64,000 bases of DNA, taken from NCBI GenBank assembly GCA_029258795.1, contig JAPDKB010000007.1:246186-310185 (forward strand), in the 5' to 3' direction. This document shows positions 8,644-16,888 of the stretch, piece after piece. The DNA is from an archaeon (GTDB lineage: Archaea; EX4484-52; WAPT01). Positions within the stretch are counted from its first letter, which is position 1. Every line of letters begins with the position of its first letter. The notes under the pieces are model-generated. The model was given only the letters and a program-made list of their open reading frames with translations, was not told the origin of the DNA and made no database searches. A program made the position numbers and the translations under genes.

Positions 8644-9177
8644 TCAGTAGTTGAATCCTGCTCCTTTGGGCACGGTGACGCGTTCCGTCTTCTGAACCGG
8701 TATGCCGAGCATCTCTCTCAACGCGTTCTCTATCGTCATCAGCATCTTTTTGGAAACTTCGAAATATTTGGTGCGCTGCTTGTTGTAGAATAGGTAGGAA
8801 TATGTCCACCAGAAGCTCTTGTGTATGCTGTGAGAATAAGGCACCCTCGTTTCAAGCACACCTCCGTATTTCAGAGTCATGTGTCCCATTTTTTGCGGGT
8901 CATCTCCCTGCTGACCCCAGGCACGCATCTTGAACTTGAGAGATGTCCATCTGTCAAAAGCTCTGTTTGCCTCAACTTCATAATAAAAGCTGCCATCGGT
9001 GGTGTCCCACCTCACATCCTTTTCCCATACATCGGGACTTCCTATCTCCAGCACATGTTTGAGCAGCTCCACCATCTTATCCTTAAAACCCAAGGGATTT
9101 GGTCCTCTATAGGTTATTTTTTTCATTTCATGCGGTGCGAAGACCATGTCGGAATAGTAAAGCTCTTTGTTAGCCAT
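8644..9177 (-). CDS. Unknown protein, paralogue of the upstream gene (copy 2)
   Basis: This 177-aa protein shares its whole layout with the gene at 9170-9685. Both have a Y-x-D-x-x-F-x-PHE opening (LYYSDMVFAPHE here), an I-x-Y-x-GP-x-P motif (ITYRGPNP), a Trp/Thr strand (VRWDTTDGSFYYEV), and a C-terminal helical part with an FWWTYSYLFYNKQR block matching FWHTVFYHKKR. No catalytic motif is evident. It overlaps the upstream paralogue by 8 nt, so the two proteins are probably made together and may form a heteromer. I do not recognise the family. Confidence 0.75.
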   Translation of the reverse strand: MANKELYYSDMVFAPHEMKKITYRGPNPLGFKDKMVELLKHVLEIGSPDVWEKDVRWDTTDGSFYYEVEANRAFDRWTSLKFKMRAWGQQGDDPQKMGHMTLKYGGVLETRVPYSHSIHKSFWWTYSYLFYNKQRTKYFEVSKKMLMTIENALREMLGIPVQKTERVTVPKGAGFNY

Positions 9178-9685
9178 GTTCCCTCAACTCCTCCATATAC
9201 TTCTTTACTTCTTCTTCCAGCTTCCTCACTATCCTTCTCCCAATCTGAATGTATTCCATCCTTTTTTTGTGGTAAAACACGGTGTGCCAGAAGCGTCTAG
9301 CCATCTCGTAAAAGATGGATTGCTGGAGCAGCGTGTCCTGCGGGTACTCGGTTATTAGCGCGGCATCTATGGAGATGGTCACTGGGCCCTTTCCGTTTTT
9401 GGAAAAGCCCTTCATCTTTATGTCAGCGCGAATGTGGGAATAGACGTCCATCTGCTTTATTACGCGCCACCACACGTTGAATTTTATCTCGTTCTCACTT
9501 GGCGTTTCCCATGTAAAAGCTATCTCCTGAATATGGCTTCTGGGGATGTTGAATATGACCGGCATGAGTTCCTGCATTTTGGAATACAGCCTTTCGGGGT
9601 GGGGTCCGGAATAATTTATGAATATCTCTTCATGGGGTTCAAAGAGGTCGTCATAAATCACAAGCTTGGTCCTTGCCCATACCAT
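9170..9685 (-). CDS. Unknown protein, paralogue of the downstream gene (copy 1)
   Basis: This 171-aa protein begins MVWARTKLVIYDDLFEPHE and continues FINYSGPHPE, matching the sister gene at 8644-9177 along its length. It has mixed alpha/beta character with aromatic-rich strands (FNVWWRVIKQMDVYSHI) and a basic C-terminal helix. It is the first gene of a two-gene operon whose promoter lies in the 55-nt spacer shared with the rightward membrane-protein gene. Function unknown; tandem duplication is the clearest statement that can be made. Confidence 0.75.
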   Translation of the reverse strand: MVWARTKLVIYDDLFEPHEEIFINYSGPHPERLYSKMQELMPVIFNIPRSHIQEIAFTWETPSENEIKFNVWWRVIKQMDVYSHIRADIKMKGFSKNGKGPVTISIDAALITEYPQDTLLQQSIFYEMARRFWHTVFYHKKRMEYIQIGRRIVRKLEEEVKKYMEELREHG

Positions 9686-9709
9686 GATAATAATAAGAGG
9701 TAATAGCTA

Positions 9710-9717
9710 TTTATATA
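9710..9717 (+). promoter_or_regulatory. TATA box for the small membrane protein gene at 9741
   Basis: TTTATATA is centred about 27 nt before the ATG at 9741 and there is no Shine-Dalgarno sequence, so the transcript is probably leaderless. This position is what selects 9741 over upstream in-frame ATGs. Confidence 0.65.
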
Positions 9718-9740
9718 AATTGCAAGAAAATAGTAAAAGT

Positions 9741-10133
9741 ATGGAGCTGGAAACCCTGGAAGTTATTGTGGGGCTGTTGCTTCTTTTCTTTGGAATATAC
9801 CTTCTCTACTTTATGGATGTGATTTCCCATATCGTTGGTGTGTTTAAACTAGGGAAGAAAAGGGAGATCAAGCCGGGAGATATCCATCTCACCATCATCA
9901 TGCTTCTCGGAATAGTTTTTGTGGTTGCAGGTGCGTGGATGCTCGTTGATGTCGTTGGGATCAGAAGGCTCATGGTAAAATTTGCAGGCCTAGTGTCATT
10001 TCTCTTTGCAAGTTTCCTCGTGTTCCACTTCCCTGACAGTAAAAAGTATCAGCCAGCTGGCTTTGAAACCATAGCCGTGCTTTTGGGAATTGTGTTTTAT
10101 GCCATTGCTCTCTACCTGCTGATATTCGCGTGA
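9741..10133 (+). CDS. Four-helix integral membrane protein, unknown
   Basis: This 130-aa protein has four predicted membrane segments: VIVGLLLLFFGIYLLYF, TIIMLLGIVFVVAGAWML, FAGLVSFLFASFLVF and ETIAVLLGIVFYAIALYLL. A short basic loop, KLGKKREIKPGD, lies between the first two. No conserved charged residues sit within the membrane, so a transport or catalytic role is not indicated. The start at 9741 was chosen from the TATA spacing. Unknown function. Confidence 0.7.
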   Translation: MELETLEVIVGLLLLFFGIYLLYFMDVISHIVGVFKLGKKREIKPGDIHLTIIMLLGIVFVVAGAWMLVDVVGIRRLMVKFAGLVSFLFASFLVFHFPDSKKYQPAGFETIAVLLGIVFYAIALYLLIFA

Positions 10134-10151
10134 GAGAAGAATGCGTGGGGC

Positions 10152-10961
10152 TCAAGAGGTTATGCGCTTCTTTCTCCACATCGCAATCCCTGCAAGCAGA
10201 GCAACAACCGCTGCTCCAGCCCCTAAAGCTGAATAGTGTAGCGCCGTAAAGCCGGTGATCGCTGATGATACGCTGCCTGATGGCAATGATGCGAGCTGAT
10301 CCTTCTTTACGTTGTCACTCTCAACGATGCTGCACGGCTGCACCTCAAGCGGTTTGTTCAGATCGGTGCCGCAGTTGTTCACATCCTCGCAGCTTCTCGT
10401 CTGCATTCCGTCCTTGCAGGAGCTCCACTCCGTGCATACCCACCTTTCAACACATTCACTGGTGGTGGTTGAGGCGGTATTCTCGTTCTCACTCCCATTC
10501 GGCTCTTCAGTTGTGGTTGTTGGTGGTGATGATGCTGCGCCTGCTGTTGCAGCCCCTCCAGATGTTGAGGTCTGGCTTTCTGGAGAGATGGTGCCACCTT
10601 CCTCTCTGGTGATGGTTAAGTCCAGTCGCGTTACACACCCATTGCAAAAGTAGTAAGTAGCTGCCAACGTGCCATCAACATAAATCTTGATTTCCTTACC
10701 GCTCATGTCGTTGTTGGGATCATCCACGTAGAATATCGGGTCATAACCATATTTTCCATCACTAACTGTGGTTTTGGCCACCACCTTTCCATCCACCTCG
10801 GCAGTGATCACCGTACCATCCGGAGCTATATTTCCATTTATGTACACGCTCCCATAAAAAGCGTGAGGTACTCCCGGAATGGCAAGCACCGCTCCGGTCA
10901 TCAAGCTGAGCAACACAAATGCAGAGACAACCATTCCAACAGAGTTTTTCGAACCTATCAT
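10152..10961 (-). CDS. Secreted membrane-anchored protein with thrombospondin type 1-like module
   Basis: The start is the ATG at 10961, with GAGGTG 7 nt upstream. The 269-aa product has a signal peptide (VGMVVSAFVLLSLMTGAVLA). A beta-rich domain follows (YGSVYINGNIAPDGTVITAE, typical of archaeal Ig-like/carboxypeptidase-regulatory folds with the pair CNGC), then a Ser/Thr/Pro linker suited to glycosylation. Next is a six-Cys TSP1-like module (CVERWVCTEWSSC, GMQTRSC, NNCG), and finally a C-terminal membrane helix (LGAGAAVVALLAGIAMW) ending in KKR. It is an exported, surface-anchored protein, possibly for adhesion. It lies downstream of the giant surface protein gene, separated by a hairpin. 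Confidence 0.8.
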   Translation of the reverse strand: MIGSKNSVGMVVSAFVLLSLMTGAVLAIPGVPHAFYGSVYINGNIAPDGTVITAEVDGKVVAKTTVSDGKYGYDPIFYVDDPNNDMSGKEIKIYVDGTLAATYYFCNGCVTRLDLTITREEGGTISPESQTSTSGGAATAGAASSPPTTTTEEPNGSENENTASTTTSECVERWVCTEWSSCKDGMQTRSCEDVNNCGTDLNKPLEVQPCSIVESDNVKKDQLASLPSGSVSSAITGFTALHYSALGAGAAVVALLAGIAMWRKKRITS

Positions 10962-10990
10962 TTTTGAACACCTCATAAAATCAAAGAGAA

Positions 10991-11009
10991 GCACAGCGTT
11001 GCGCTGTGC
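10991..11009 (-). terminator. Stem-loop between the two surface-protein genes
   Basis: GCACAGCG and CGCTGTGC form a perfect 8-bp stem with a 3-nt loop, followed on the minus strand by a T-rich run. It sits just after the stop of the giant protein gene and before the next gene, so it could terminate or attenuate read-through. Bacterial-style hairpin terminators are not the norm in archaea, so the role is inferred. Confidence 0.45.
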
Positions 11010-11039
11010 TCCCAGTCCTATCGATCATTCTTACGGCTT

Positions 11040-14000
11040 TCACCATCCGCCTATGCATTTAAAATCCCTGTTCCAGACGCAGGTGGTTGCTGGAGCGTAC
11101 AGCTCTTCTTCATCCAGTTCTATCCAGTACCCCTTCCCTGCATACATCCTGTTGTCAAAGCACCTGTCTCCGTACGGACATGCGTTCAGCGGGATCCACC
11201 AAGTGTAGCCGTTTCCGCAGTTAAGGTATGTCCACAGCGAGCTCCATTTTGGATAGCCCTCATGTGTGTTTATCAGTGAGTTGAGCGCACAGTACACCTT
11301 ATCTCCGTAGATGTAACGGTTGTGGTATCCATATCCATGGCCACAGTAGTCCCACATGTCATCCCAACCGTACATCTGCCACTTTATGCCATAGTAGCCT
11401 ATCAGGTTCCAGCCCTTGGCGAGCTTTCTGCTTGGTGGTGTTGTTGCCGGGCTGAATAAACTTCCACCAATGGTGAGCCATACAGGATTCTCTGCACTTC
11501 CGTTCATTGAAAGTACCCAGTAGCCGTAACCCGGTTCTATGGTGTTGAAGTCCTTGGGACCATCATCGTCAGGAGTCCACACATACCATGTACCGTTCTC
11601 GTATTTCCACACTGCAAGTATGCTATCCTCTATGTCGTGGAACACCACATCTATGTTGCTGTTGAGCAGCACAAATGGCACGGATATGAGGTTCCACTTT
11701 TTGTAGAGCGGAATGTCGAGCTTTGTTCCCTCAACCTTGAACTTCTCAACATCCAGCAAGCTTCTGTTCACATTACCAACTCTGTCCACACAGTAATACT
11801 CGAGCTCATGCTCTGTCTCTTCCAGGAAGTAGAAGGACTGCATCTCTCCTTCCCATGCCATGCAGCAAAAGCCATCTCCACTTGAGTTGTATGCACCTCC
11901 GTACTCCTCACAGTATCTTTCCGTTACGTCATCTCCGTCCATGCTTACTTTAAAGCATGCTATTTCGGCTCCAGCCGGATGTTCGCCAGTATCCTCACAC
12001 CCAAGCGTTATTGGTGTGAGCATGGTCACCTGCCAGCACTCCAACGCATCGCTATCATTTATCCAGCACCTTTCGTTAGCTTCTGGATAAAAGTTGCTCT
12101 CTGGATCGTTGTTCTTGCCCGGAGTCCACATATCGCTTGGTTTGCCCACTTCCTTGAGAGGAGTTGGTGCTGTGGTATCCACAAAAATGCATCTCTTGCT
12201 AATATTGGCGGTTTTATTCACATTATCAACGCTGTAGTACTCGATCAGGTGGCATGACTCCTCGCCTATTATGAATGGAGTACCATTCCAGAGCTGGAAG
12301 CTGCCGTTTCCTTCCGCGTCGCTACACATGCTGGTGTTGTAGCAGTATTCATCATCCACAAGCGTCACACGATAATATGTGGAGTTCACTCCGCTTGGAT
12401 GTGGGCCCAGATCAACAGCATGCAGTGTGAATTCTGTAGTTGCTCCAACCCATTCGGATGTTCCATTGGTGTAGTACGGCACACCAACTTCAAGCTCTGT
12501 GGTTGGAGGTGTCTTATCCACGATAAAAGCGCCAAATATCTCGTCATCGTTATGAAGTCCGTCCTCGCACCACACTCTGAGCAGATATGCATGCTCCTCC
12601 GGCAGTATTATGTTGAAACTTGCTCCTTCATCCGTAACCTCACTTTCCTCATCATCATCCACATCGTAGTACTGCCATTTACAGCTCACCATGTCAACAG
12701 GATGTGGTTGCTGATCGTACGCCTCAACATGAATATAGCTTGCAGTGTCTATCATGCAGAACTCTCCCTTGTCCTGCCCCCCTATACTGCAGTTTCCGTA
12801 CTTTGGTCCAACAACGGTGATGTTCATGTAGGGTGGTGTGTTGTCCACAACATCAATCTCGCTCTCCACCTCATTGCTGTTCTGAAGCGCGTCCGTACAG
12901 TAATACTCGACTAGGTGGCATGACTCTTCCGGCAAAGTTATGCTTTCTCCGCTTGCTACCTCCGTCCATTGGGTTGGCTCGCTCCAATTCTGGCAGTCGT
13001 TGCTGATTGCATACCTGTAATAAATCACTTCTCCACCAACCGGATGCTCACCCGTATCCTCACACATGAAGGTTATCGGAGTTGTGGTGGAAATGTAAGT
13101 CATGTTGTCCTCCTCAATTTTAGGATCGCCTATTACTTTGTCCATAGTGGGTGGCGTGTTATCCACAAAAACACACTGCTTTTTTATGGTTTCCACATTC
13201 CCGATCTCATCAACGCTGTAGTACTCGATCAGGTGGCATGACTCCTCGCCTATTATGAATGGAGTACCATTCCAGAGCTGGAAGCTGCCGTTTCCTTCTG
13301 CATTCTGGCAGTCATAATTGCTCCAGCAAGGAGTATTGCTGTCCATCAGGGTTACGCGGTAATGGGTGGAATTGACGCCAGAAGCACATGTTGTTCCTTC
13401 GGGGTTGTCCACCGCATCAAGCACCAGTCTGGTAGAGCTGCTTATCCACCTAACAACATTACCATCATTATTCTCGGTGTATGTTTCGCCATCATAAGTT
13501 TTGGTTGTGGTTGGTGCTTCACTATCCACATAAAACTTCTCTTCATCCACCTTACAGTTATCAAGAGCATCACAACATGTAACCTTGAGTGTGTGCTCCG
13601 TGCTCTCAGCAAATCTAACCCTGCAGAAGTTCTGGTTGTCACATTCGGTTATGGAAATGAACGGGTTATCATCCACGCTGTATTCGAAAGTACACTTCAC
13701 ATCATTCACAGCACATCCCGCGCTTGCATCATCCTGAGCCGATACATTGACCTCTGTGGCATGGGCGCCTCCTCTAACGCGGCAGACGTCCTGCTCGCTT
13801 GTGGGCGGGCATACACCAATCTTAGGCTCACCCACACCCTTGCTTATCACGGGTGGTCTGGAATCCACCTTGAAGATTTCGGAATCCTCAGTACCCTTGT
13901 TGCCTAAGGCGTCCATACAGAAGAACGTTAAGTTATGAGATGAGTCCTCCATGAACTCGAACGAGTACTTATTATCTCCAACTTCATAACAGCACCATTC

Positions 14001-15443
14001 CTCCCCATCTATCGTTTTCGTGCTGCCTCCATAGTCGGAACAGTAAGATGATGTTAAGTCCTGCGCACCATCAAGCGTGATGCGATAACATAAAACATTG
14101 TTGTTGACCGGGTGATCCCCCGTATCACTGCAGCTCAATCCTATTTCCGTCTGATTTGAAACGTAATAGTCGCAGGAATCATCTCCGATGGCTTCGCAAG
14201 GGACCTGCGGATTGCCCACAGATTTCTCGCCAGCGGGTGGTGTGTTATCCACAAAAACACACTGCCACCTGTATCCGTCTTCCGCCTCTCTGTTGCCAAG
14301 GAGATCAACGCTGTAATATTCTATCACATGGCACGACTCTTCATTTATCGTGAAAGCTCCGCTGTATTCCTGAAATTCCCCTTTACCGCCACATTCCAAG
14401 TACTGATCATAAACTTCCGGGTGGCACGCACTTCTGCAAACCTCATCATTCGTAACCCGGAAAACGCGATAATAAATCTTGTCCACACCAACCGCACATA
14501 TGGCTCCGTTATCTTCAGCTGATAGAGTTATCGTGCTCGATGATGTGATCCAGTGAGGGTAATTAGCGTCGCTATTGATATCCAATGGAAAGTACGGCTT
14601 ATCATACACCTTCGTGGTGGTCGGTGCCTCACTATCCACCTTAAATGTCTCGACATCACTCACCACGTTTCCTGCTCGATCCTTACAGGTTATGTTGAGT
14701 TCATGAACCGAGTCCTCACCAAAATTGAAGCTGTACTGCCACGAATAAACATCTTCATCAAATTCCTTGTAAATGATCTCGTGCTCATCATTGCCATCGA
14801 GAACATAAGAGATTCTGCACCATTCCAGCCCGCTCATCCCGCAATTGCCCTGTTCTTGAACATCAACATTGATGGTTGTGTCCTGTGTTAGCCAGCAGTC
14901 CTGGCCTGCTGACGGAGGACAAGTGCCATAGGTCTCACCCTCCAAAGTTTTCGTTATAGAAGGTGCCAGGTCATCAACACTCGTGGTATCATTCACATAA
15001 ACTATCGAGCCGGGTTGTGGTTCTGTCTGATCTCTTGTTTCAAACCACCAGACCCACTCACACCCGCTATCTGGTGTTGTGGCGGAAAAATGAAAGGTCT
15101 CGCATGATCCCGGAGCTATCGAATTCAGGCTGCTCGCAACGTACTGGCATGCATCCTTGGTAGAAACGGTATCAAGCTCCCATCCGGCTTTCCCTTCGCA
15201 TTGAAGGTTGGAATAACCATCACTCTTGTAGATGCGGATTTCATCAATATCATGCGTGCTGCCCACATCATTACAGATATTAACTGAATATTCCACATTT
15301 TCACCAGCAGGAGACCATTCCGGCTGGAGCTCAACGCTTGAAGTGTGCGTTGCAAACGACACTCCAGAACTCAAAAATATCGAAAAAATCAAACCAATCG
15401 CGACAATAAAACTAAAATTTCGACAATACCAACAACTATTCAT
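11040..15443 (-). CDS. Giant secreted Ig-like repeat surface protein
   Basis: This 1467-aa protein begins with a signal-peptide-like segment (FIVAIGLIFSIFLSSGVSFA). It then repeats Cys-containing Ig-like modules about eight times, each with an EYYSVDxxGN-type strand, a KVDxxPP or VDNTPP linker and a following GxPK block. About the last 230 residues differ: WNLISVPFVLLNSN and KGWNLIGYYG blocks of a kind seen at the C-termini of other archaeal/bacterial surface proteins, with many Trp, Tyr and Cys. No membrane anchor is visible at the C-terminus, so attachment would be by another route. Cys pairing suggests disulfide-stabilised extracellular domains. A role in adhesion or cell contact is an inference from architecture. 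Confidence 0.8.
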   Translation of the reverse strand: MNSCWYCRNFSFIVAIGLIFSIFLSSGVSFATHTSSVELQPEWSPAGENVEYSVNICNDVGSTHDIDEIRIYKSDGYSNLQCEGKAGWELDTVSTKDACQYVASSLNSIAPGSCETFHFSATTPDSGCEWVWWFETRDQTEPQPGSIVYVNDTTSVDDLAPSITKTLEGETYGTCPPSAGQDCWLTQDTTINVDVQEQGNCGMSGLEWCRISYVLDGNDEHEIIYKEFDEDVYSWQYSFNFGEDSVHELNITCKDRAGNVVSDVETFKVDSEAPTTTKVYDKPYFPLDINSDANYPHWITSSSTITLSAEDNGAICAVGVDKIYYRVFRVTNDEVCRSACHPEVYDQYLECGGKGEFQEYSGAFTINEESCHVIEYYSVDLLGNREAEDGYRWQCVFVDNTPPAGEKSVGNPQVPCEAIGDDSCDYYVSNQTEIGLSCSDTGDHPVNNNVLCYRITLDGAQDLTSSYCSDYGGSTKTIDGEEWCCYEVGDNKYSFEFMEDSSHNLTFFCMDALGNKGTEDSEIFKVDSRPPVISKGVGEPKIGVCPPTSEQDVCRVRGGAHATEVNVSAQDDASAGCAVNDVKCTFEYSVDDNPFISITECDNQNFCRVRFAESTEHTLKVTCCDALDNCKVDEEKFYVDSEAPTTTKTYDGETYTENNDGNVVRWISSSTRLVLDAVDNPEGTTCASGVNSTHYRVTLMDSNTPCWSNYDCQNAEGNGSFQLWNGTPFIIGEESCHLIEYYSVDEIGNVETIKKQCVFVDNTPPTMDKVIGDPKIEEDNMTYISTTTPITFMCEDTGEHPVGGEVIYYRYAISNDCQNWSEPTQWTEVASGESITLPEESCHLVEYYCTDALQNSNEVESEIDVVDNTPPYMNITVVGPKYGNCSIGGQDKGEFCMIDTASYIHVEAYDQQPHPVDMVSCKWQYYDVDDDEESEVTDEGASFNIILPEEHAYLLRVWCEDGLHNDDEIFGAFIVDKTPPTTELEVGVPYYTNGTSEWVGATTEFTLHAVDLGPHPSGVNSTYYRVTLVDDEYCYNTSMCSDAEGNGSFQLWNGTPFIIGEESCHLIEYYSVDNVNKTANISKRCIFVDTTAPTPLKEVGKPSDMWTPGKNNDPESNFYPEANERCWINDSDALECWQVTMLTPITLGCEDTGEHPAGAEIACFKVSMDGDDVTERYCEEYGGAYNSSGDGFCCMAWEGEMQSFYFLEETEHELEYYCVDRVGNVNRSLLDVEKFKVEGTKLDIPLYKKWNLISVPFVLLNSNIDVVFHDIEDSILAVWKYENGTWYVWTPDDDGPKDFNTIEPGYGYWVLSMNGSAENPVWLTIGGSLFSPATTPPSRKLAKGWNLIGYYGIKWQMYGWDDMWDYCGHGYGYHNRYIYGDKVYCALNSLINTHEGYPKWSSLWTYLNCGNGYTWWIPLNACPYGDRCFDNRMYAGKGYWIELDEEELYAPATTCVWNRDFKCIGGW
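12225..12314. repeat. 90-bp perfect direct repeat, copy A, within the giant surface protein gene
   Basis: These 90 bp are identical, by direct reading, to 13209-13298, exactly 984 bp (328 codons) away in the same frame. They encode the same part of two Ig-like modules. Identity of every silent position points to recent duplication or gene conversion. Confidence 0.85.
13209..13298. repeat. 90-bp perfect direct repeat, copy B, within the giant surface protein gene
   Basis: Second copy of the segment at 12225-12314. The flanks diverge immediately after it (a C/T difference at the first base past the repeat). Confidence 0.85.
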
Positions 15444-15600
15444 AAATTTTCACCAAATTTTCCATTCTTACAAATGGAACTTTTAAATTATTTTTAAAAA
15501 CGAAGTTATTTAAATGTTTGAAAAAATTTTATACAAAATTTGTCCTAATATTAAACAAAAATAGAAAAATAAGTTCGAAAATCGCAACTAAGAAAATAAA
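15444..15600. other. AT-rich intergenic region, no gene seen
   Basis: This 157-bp stretch is upstream of the giant surface protein gene and downstream of the ArsR-like gene. It is strongly AT-rich with several TATA-like runs near 15483-15530. I see no open frame, repeat or stem of note. Confidence 0.5.
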
Positions 15601-16008
15601 TCATTTTCTAAAGCTCTTGTTTTTGTTTGAAAGTTCGGTCAATTCAGCCGGAGTGTACATCTCGGTGAGATAAGAATGTACAACCTGTAAAATGGTGGGA
15701 TAGTTCAGATTGAGCTGCCACACATTCCTTTTGGATGAGGAAGCGGCATGCTTGATGGGTACAACAAGCTTCCACCCATGTAGTTTGTCCAGATGATAGA
15801 GCACTAGAGAATGCCTTACACCCATTCTCTCGGCCATTCTCTCCACCTGCATTGAGTAGTTGGTCTGAGGGCTTCGAAAGAGCATGAACAATATAGTGGC
15901 TCTGACTCTATTTCTGAGAATTAAATCGAGCTGTGTTCTGATTGAAAACAGAATTTTGTGTTCATCTTCGAAATTTTCAGCATTTTTTTCATGAAAATTT
16001 TCTGACAT
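15601..16008 (-). CDS. ArsR-like winged-helix transcription regulator
   Basis: This 135-aa protein has an N-terminal acidic tail followed by a winged helix-turn-helix. ILRNRVRATILFMLFRSP leads into MAERMGVRHSLVLYHLDKL, the recognition helix region, and a wing around VVPIKHAASSSKRNVWQL. The fold resembles archaeal ArsR/MarR-type DNA-binding proteins. Its gene lies directly upstream of the giant surface protein gene on the same strand, so it may regulate it. A TATA box 27 nt before the ATG indicates a leaderless transcript. No metal-binding cysteines are present, so a metal sensor role is unlikely. Confidence 0.7.
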   Translation of the reverse strand: MSENFHEKNAENFEDEHKILFSIRTQLDLILRNRVRATILFMLFRSPQTNYSMQVERMAERMGVRHSLVLYHLDKLHGWKLVVPIKHAASSSKRNVWQLNLNYPTILQVVHSYLTEMYTPAELTELSNKNKSFRK

Positions 16009-16030
16009 TTAGATATTTTGGTGAAGAACA

Positions 16031-16038
16031 TTTATATA
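16031..16038 (-). promoter_or_regulatory. TATA box for the ArsR-like gene
   Basis: TTTATATA (minus-strand TATATAAA) is centred about 27 nt upstream of the ATG at 16008, with no Shine-Dalgarno sequence between. Confidence 0.6.
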
Positions 16039-16083
16039 GATGTTTAAATCTTGCAAAAAGAAAAAGATACGGGGTATTCAAGT

Positions 16084-16662
16084 TTACAATTTGTATGTCT
16101 CCTTTACCTCCACTTTTCTGATTTCAACAGAGTTTATTGGATGTATCTTGACCGCTTTTGAGAATATGAGTTTCTGAGTTATTCCGTCGAACATCTCCTT
16201 GAGCAGATCTGGCAGTTTTCTGCTGCTAACATATTCGTCCAGAAATGCTTCTACTTCCTTTCTTATCGCGCTCTGTACGGAAGTGTTGGCTCTTCCGTGG
16301 GTAATTATGATCGGTTTAACGCGCAATTTGACGCCATCAGCCGTTGTTACATCCTTTATGATATCTATCCTCGATGTTCTCTTCCTCACCATCCTGGTGA
16401 CTCTATCTCTAGAAAGCTCATGTCCCCAGTAAATGGTCTTGGCAACGCTATCCTCTGTCTCAACTATCCTGAGAGCTATGTTGATGAAAACATGCCTTAT
16501 GTTGTTGGTGACCATGTTAAGAGGAATAACAACCACTCTGTCGATGGGAGTGCCATGTTTGGTTACGGGCGTTTCTCCTATTATTCCTCCACCCAGATAC
16601 TCCGGTGCTTTTATCTGGTACCAGCTCAGCTTCACTTTTCTTCTGCTCTGCGGCCTTGCCAA
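16084..16662 (-). CDS. rps3ae: Ribosomal protein eS1 (S3Ae)
   Basis: This 192-aa protein matches archaeal eS1. It has a basic start (ARPQSRRKVKLSWYQIKAP), GGGIIGETPVTKHGTPIDR, the RKRTSRIDI block and a C-terminal KAVKIHPINSVEIRKVEV. It belongs to the small ribosomal subunit near the mRNA exit site. The start is a TTG at 16662: an in-frame stop lies just upstream and GGTGAT is a few nt before it, so no ATG start is available. It follows a structured GC-rich intergenic element and the GAN gene on the same strand. Confidence 0.95.
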   Translation of the reverse strand: MARPQSRRKVKLSWYQIKAPEYLGGGIIGETPVTKHGTPIDRVVVIPLNMVTNNIRHVFINIALRIVETEDSVAKTIYWGHELSRDRVTRMVRKRTSRIDIIKDVTTADGVKLRVKPIIITHGRANTSVQSAIRKEVEAFLDEYVSSRKLPDLLKEMFDGITQKLIFSKAVKIHPINSVEIRKVEVKETYKL

Positions 16663-16794
16663 ACAGCATCACCCCGTTTTCGGAAACACATGTAAGTTTG
16701 ACAGAAAGTTTTATTAATCTTGTTCTATGCCGAACTTAGCGGAATAAAAATTAAAAAATTAATCCCATGGATTGATTTTTAGCAAGCATTTCAT

Positions 16795-16870
16795 GCTCGC
16801 CCCCTTCACCGGCTGGGGCGAGAGGAACCGGTGTACACCGCGGCGCACCGGTTCCACCCATATCTCGCCC
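16795..16870. ncRNA. GC-rich structured element, candidate non-coding RNA or 5' leader switch
   Basis: Within an AT-rich spacer of 226 bp there is a 76-nt GC-rich island. It holds a stacked double stem: 16816-16823 (GGGCGAGA) pairs with 16863-16870 (TCTCGCCC), and 16824-16833 (GGAACCGGTG) pairs with 16846-16855 (CACCGGTTCC). There is a 12-nt loop and a one-sided 7-nt bulge at 16856-16862. A third segment, 16796-16803 (CTCGCCCC), can pair instead with 16815-16822, making two exclusive folds. It lies between GAN and eS1 on the minus strand. It could be an independent RNA from either strand or a leader of the eS1 mRNA. I do not recognise an Rfam family. Confidence 0.5.
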
Positions 16871-16888
16871 TGATTTGGCTTCCTGCAA

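Noticed and set aside
16795-16870. tRNA or SRP/RNase P RNA
   Set aside because: No cloverleaf, no T-loop and far too short for SRP or RNase P RNA; only an unassigned structured element can be claimed.
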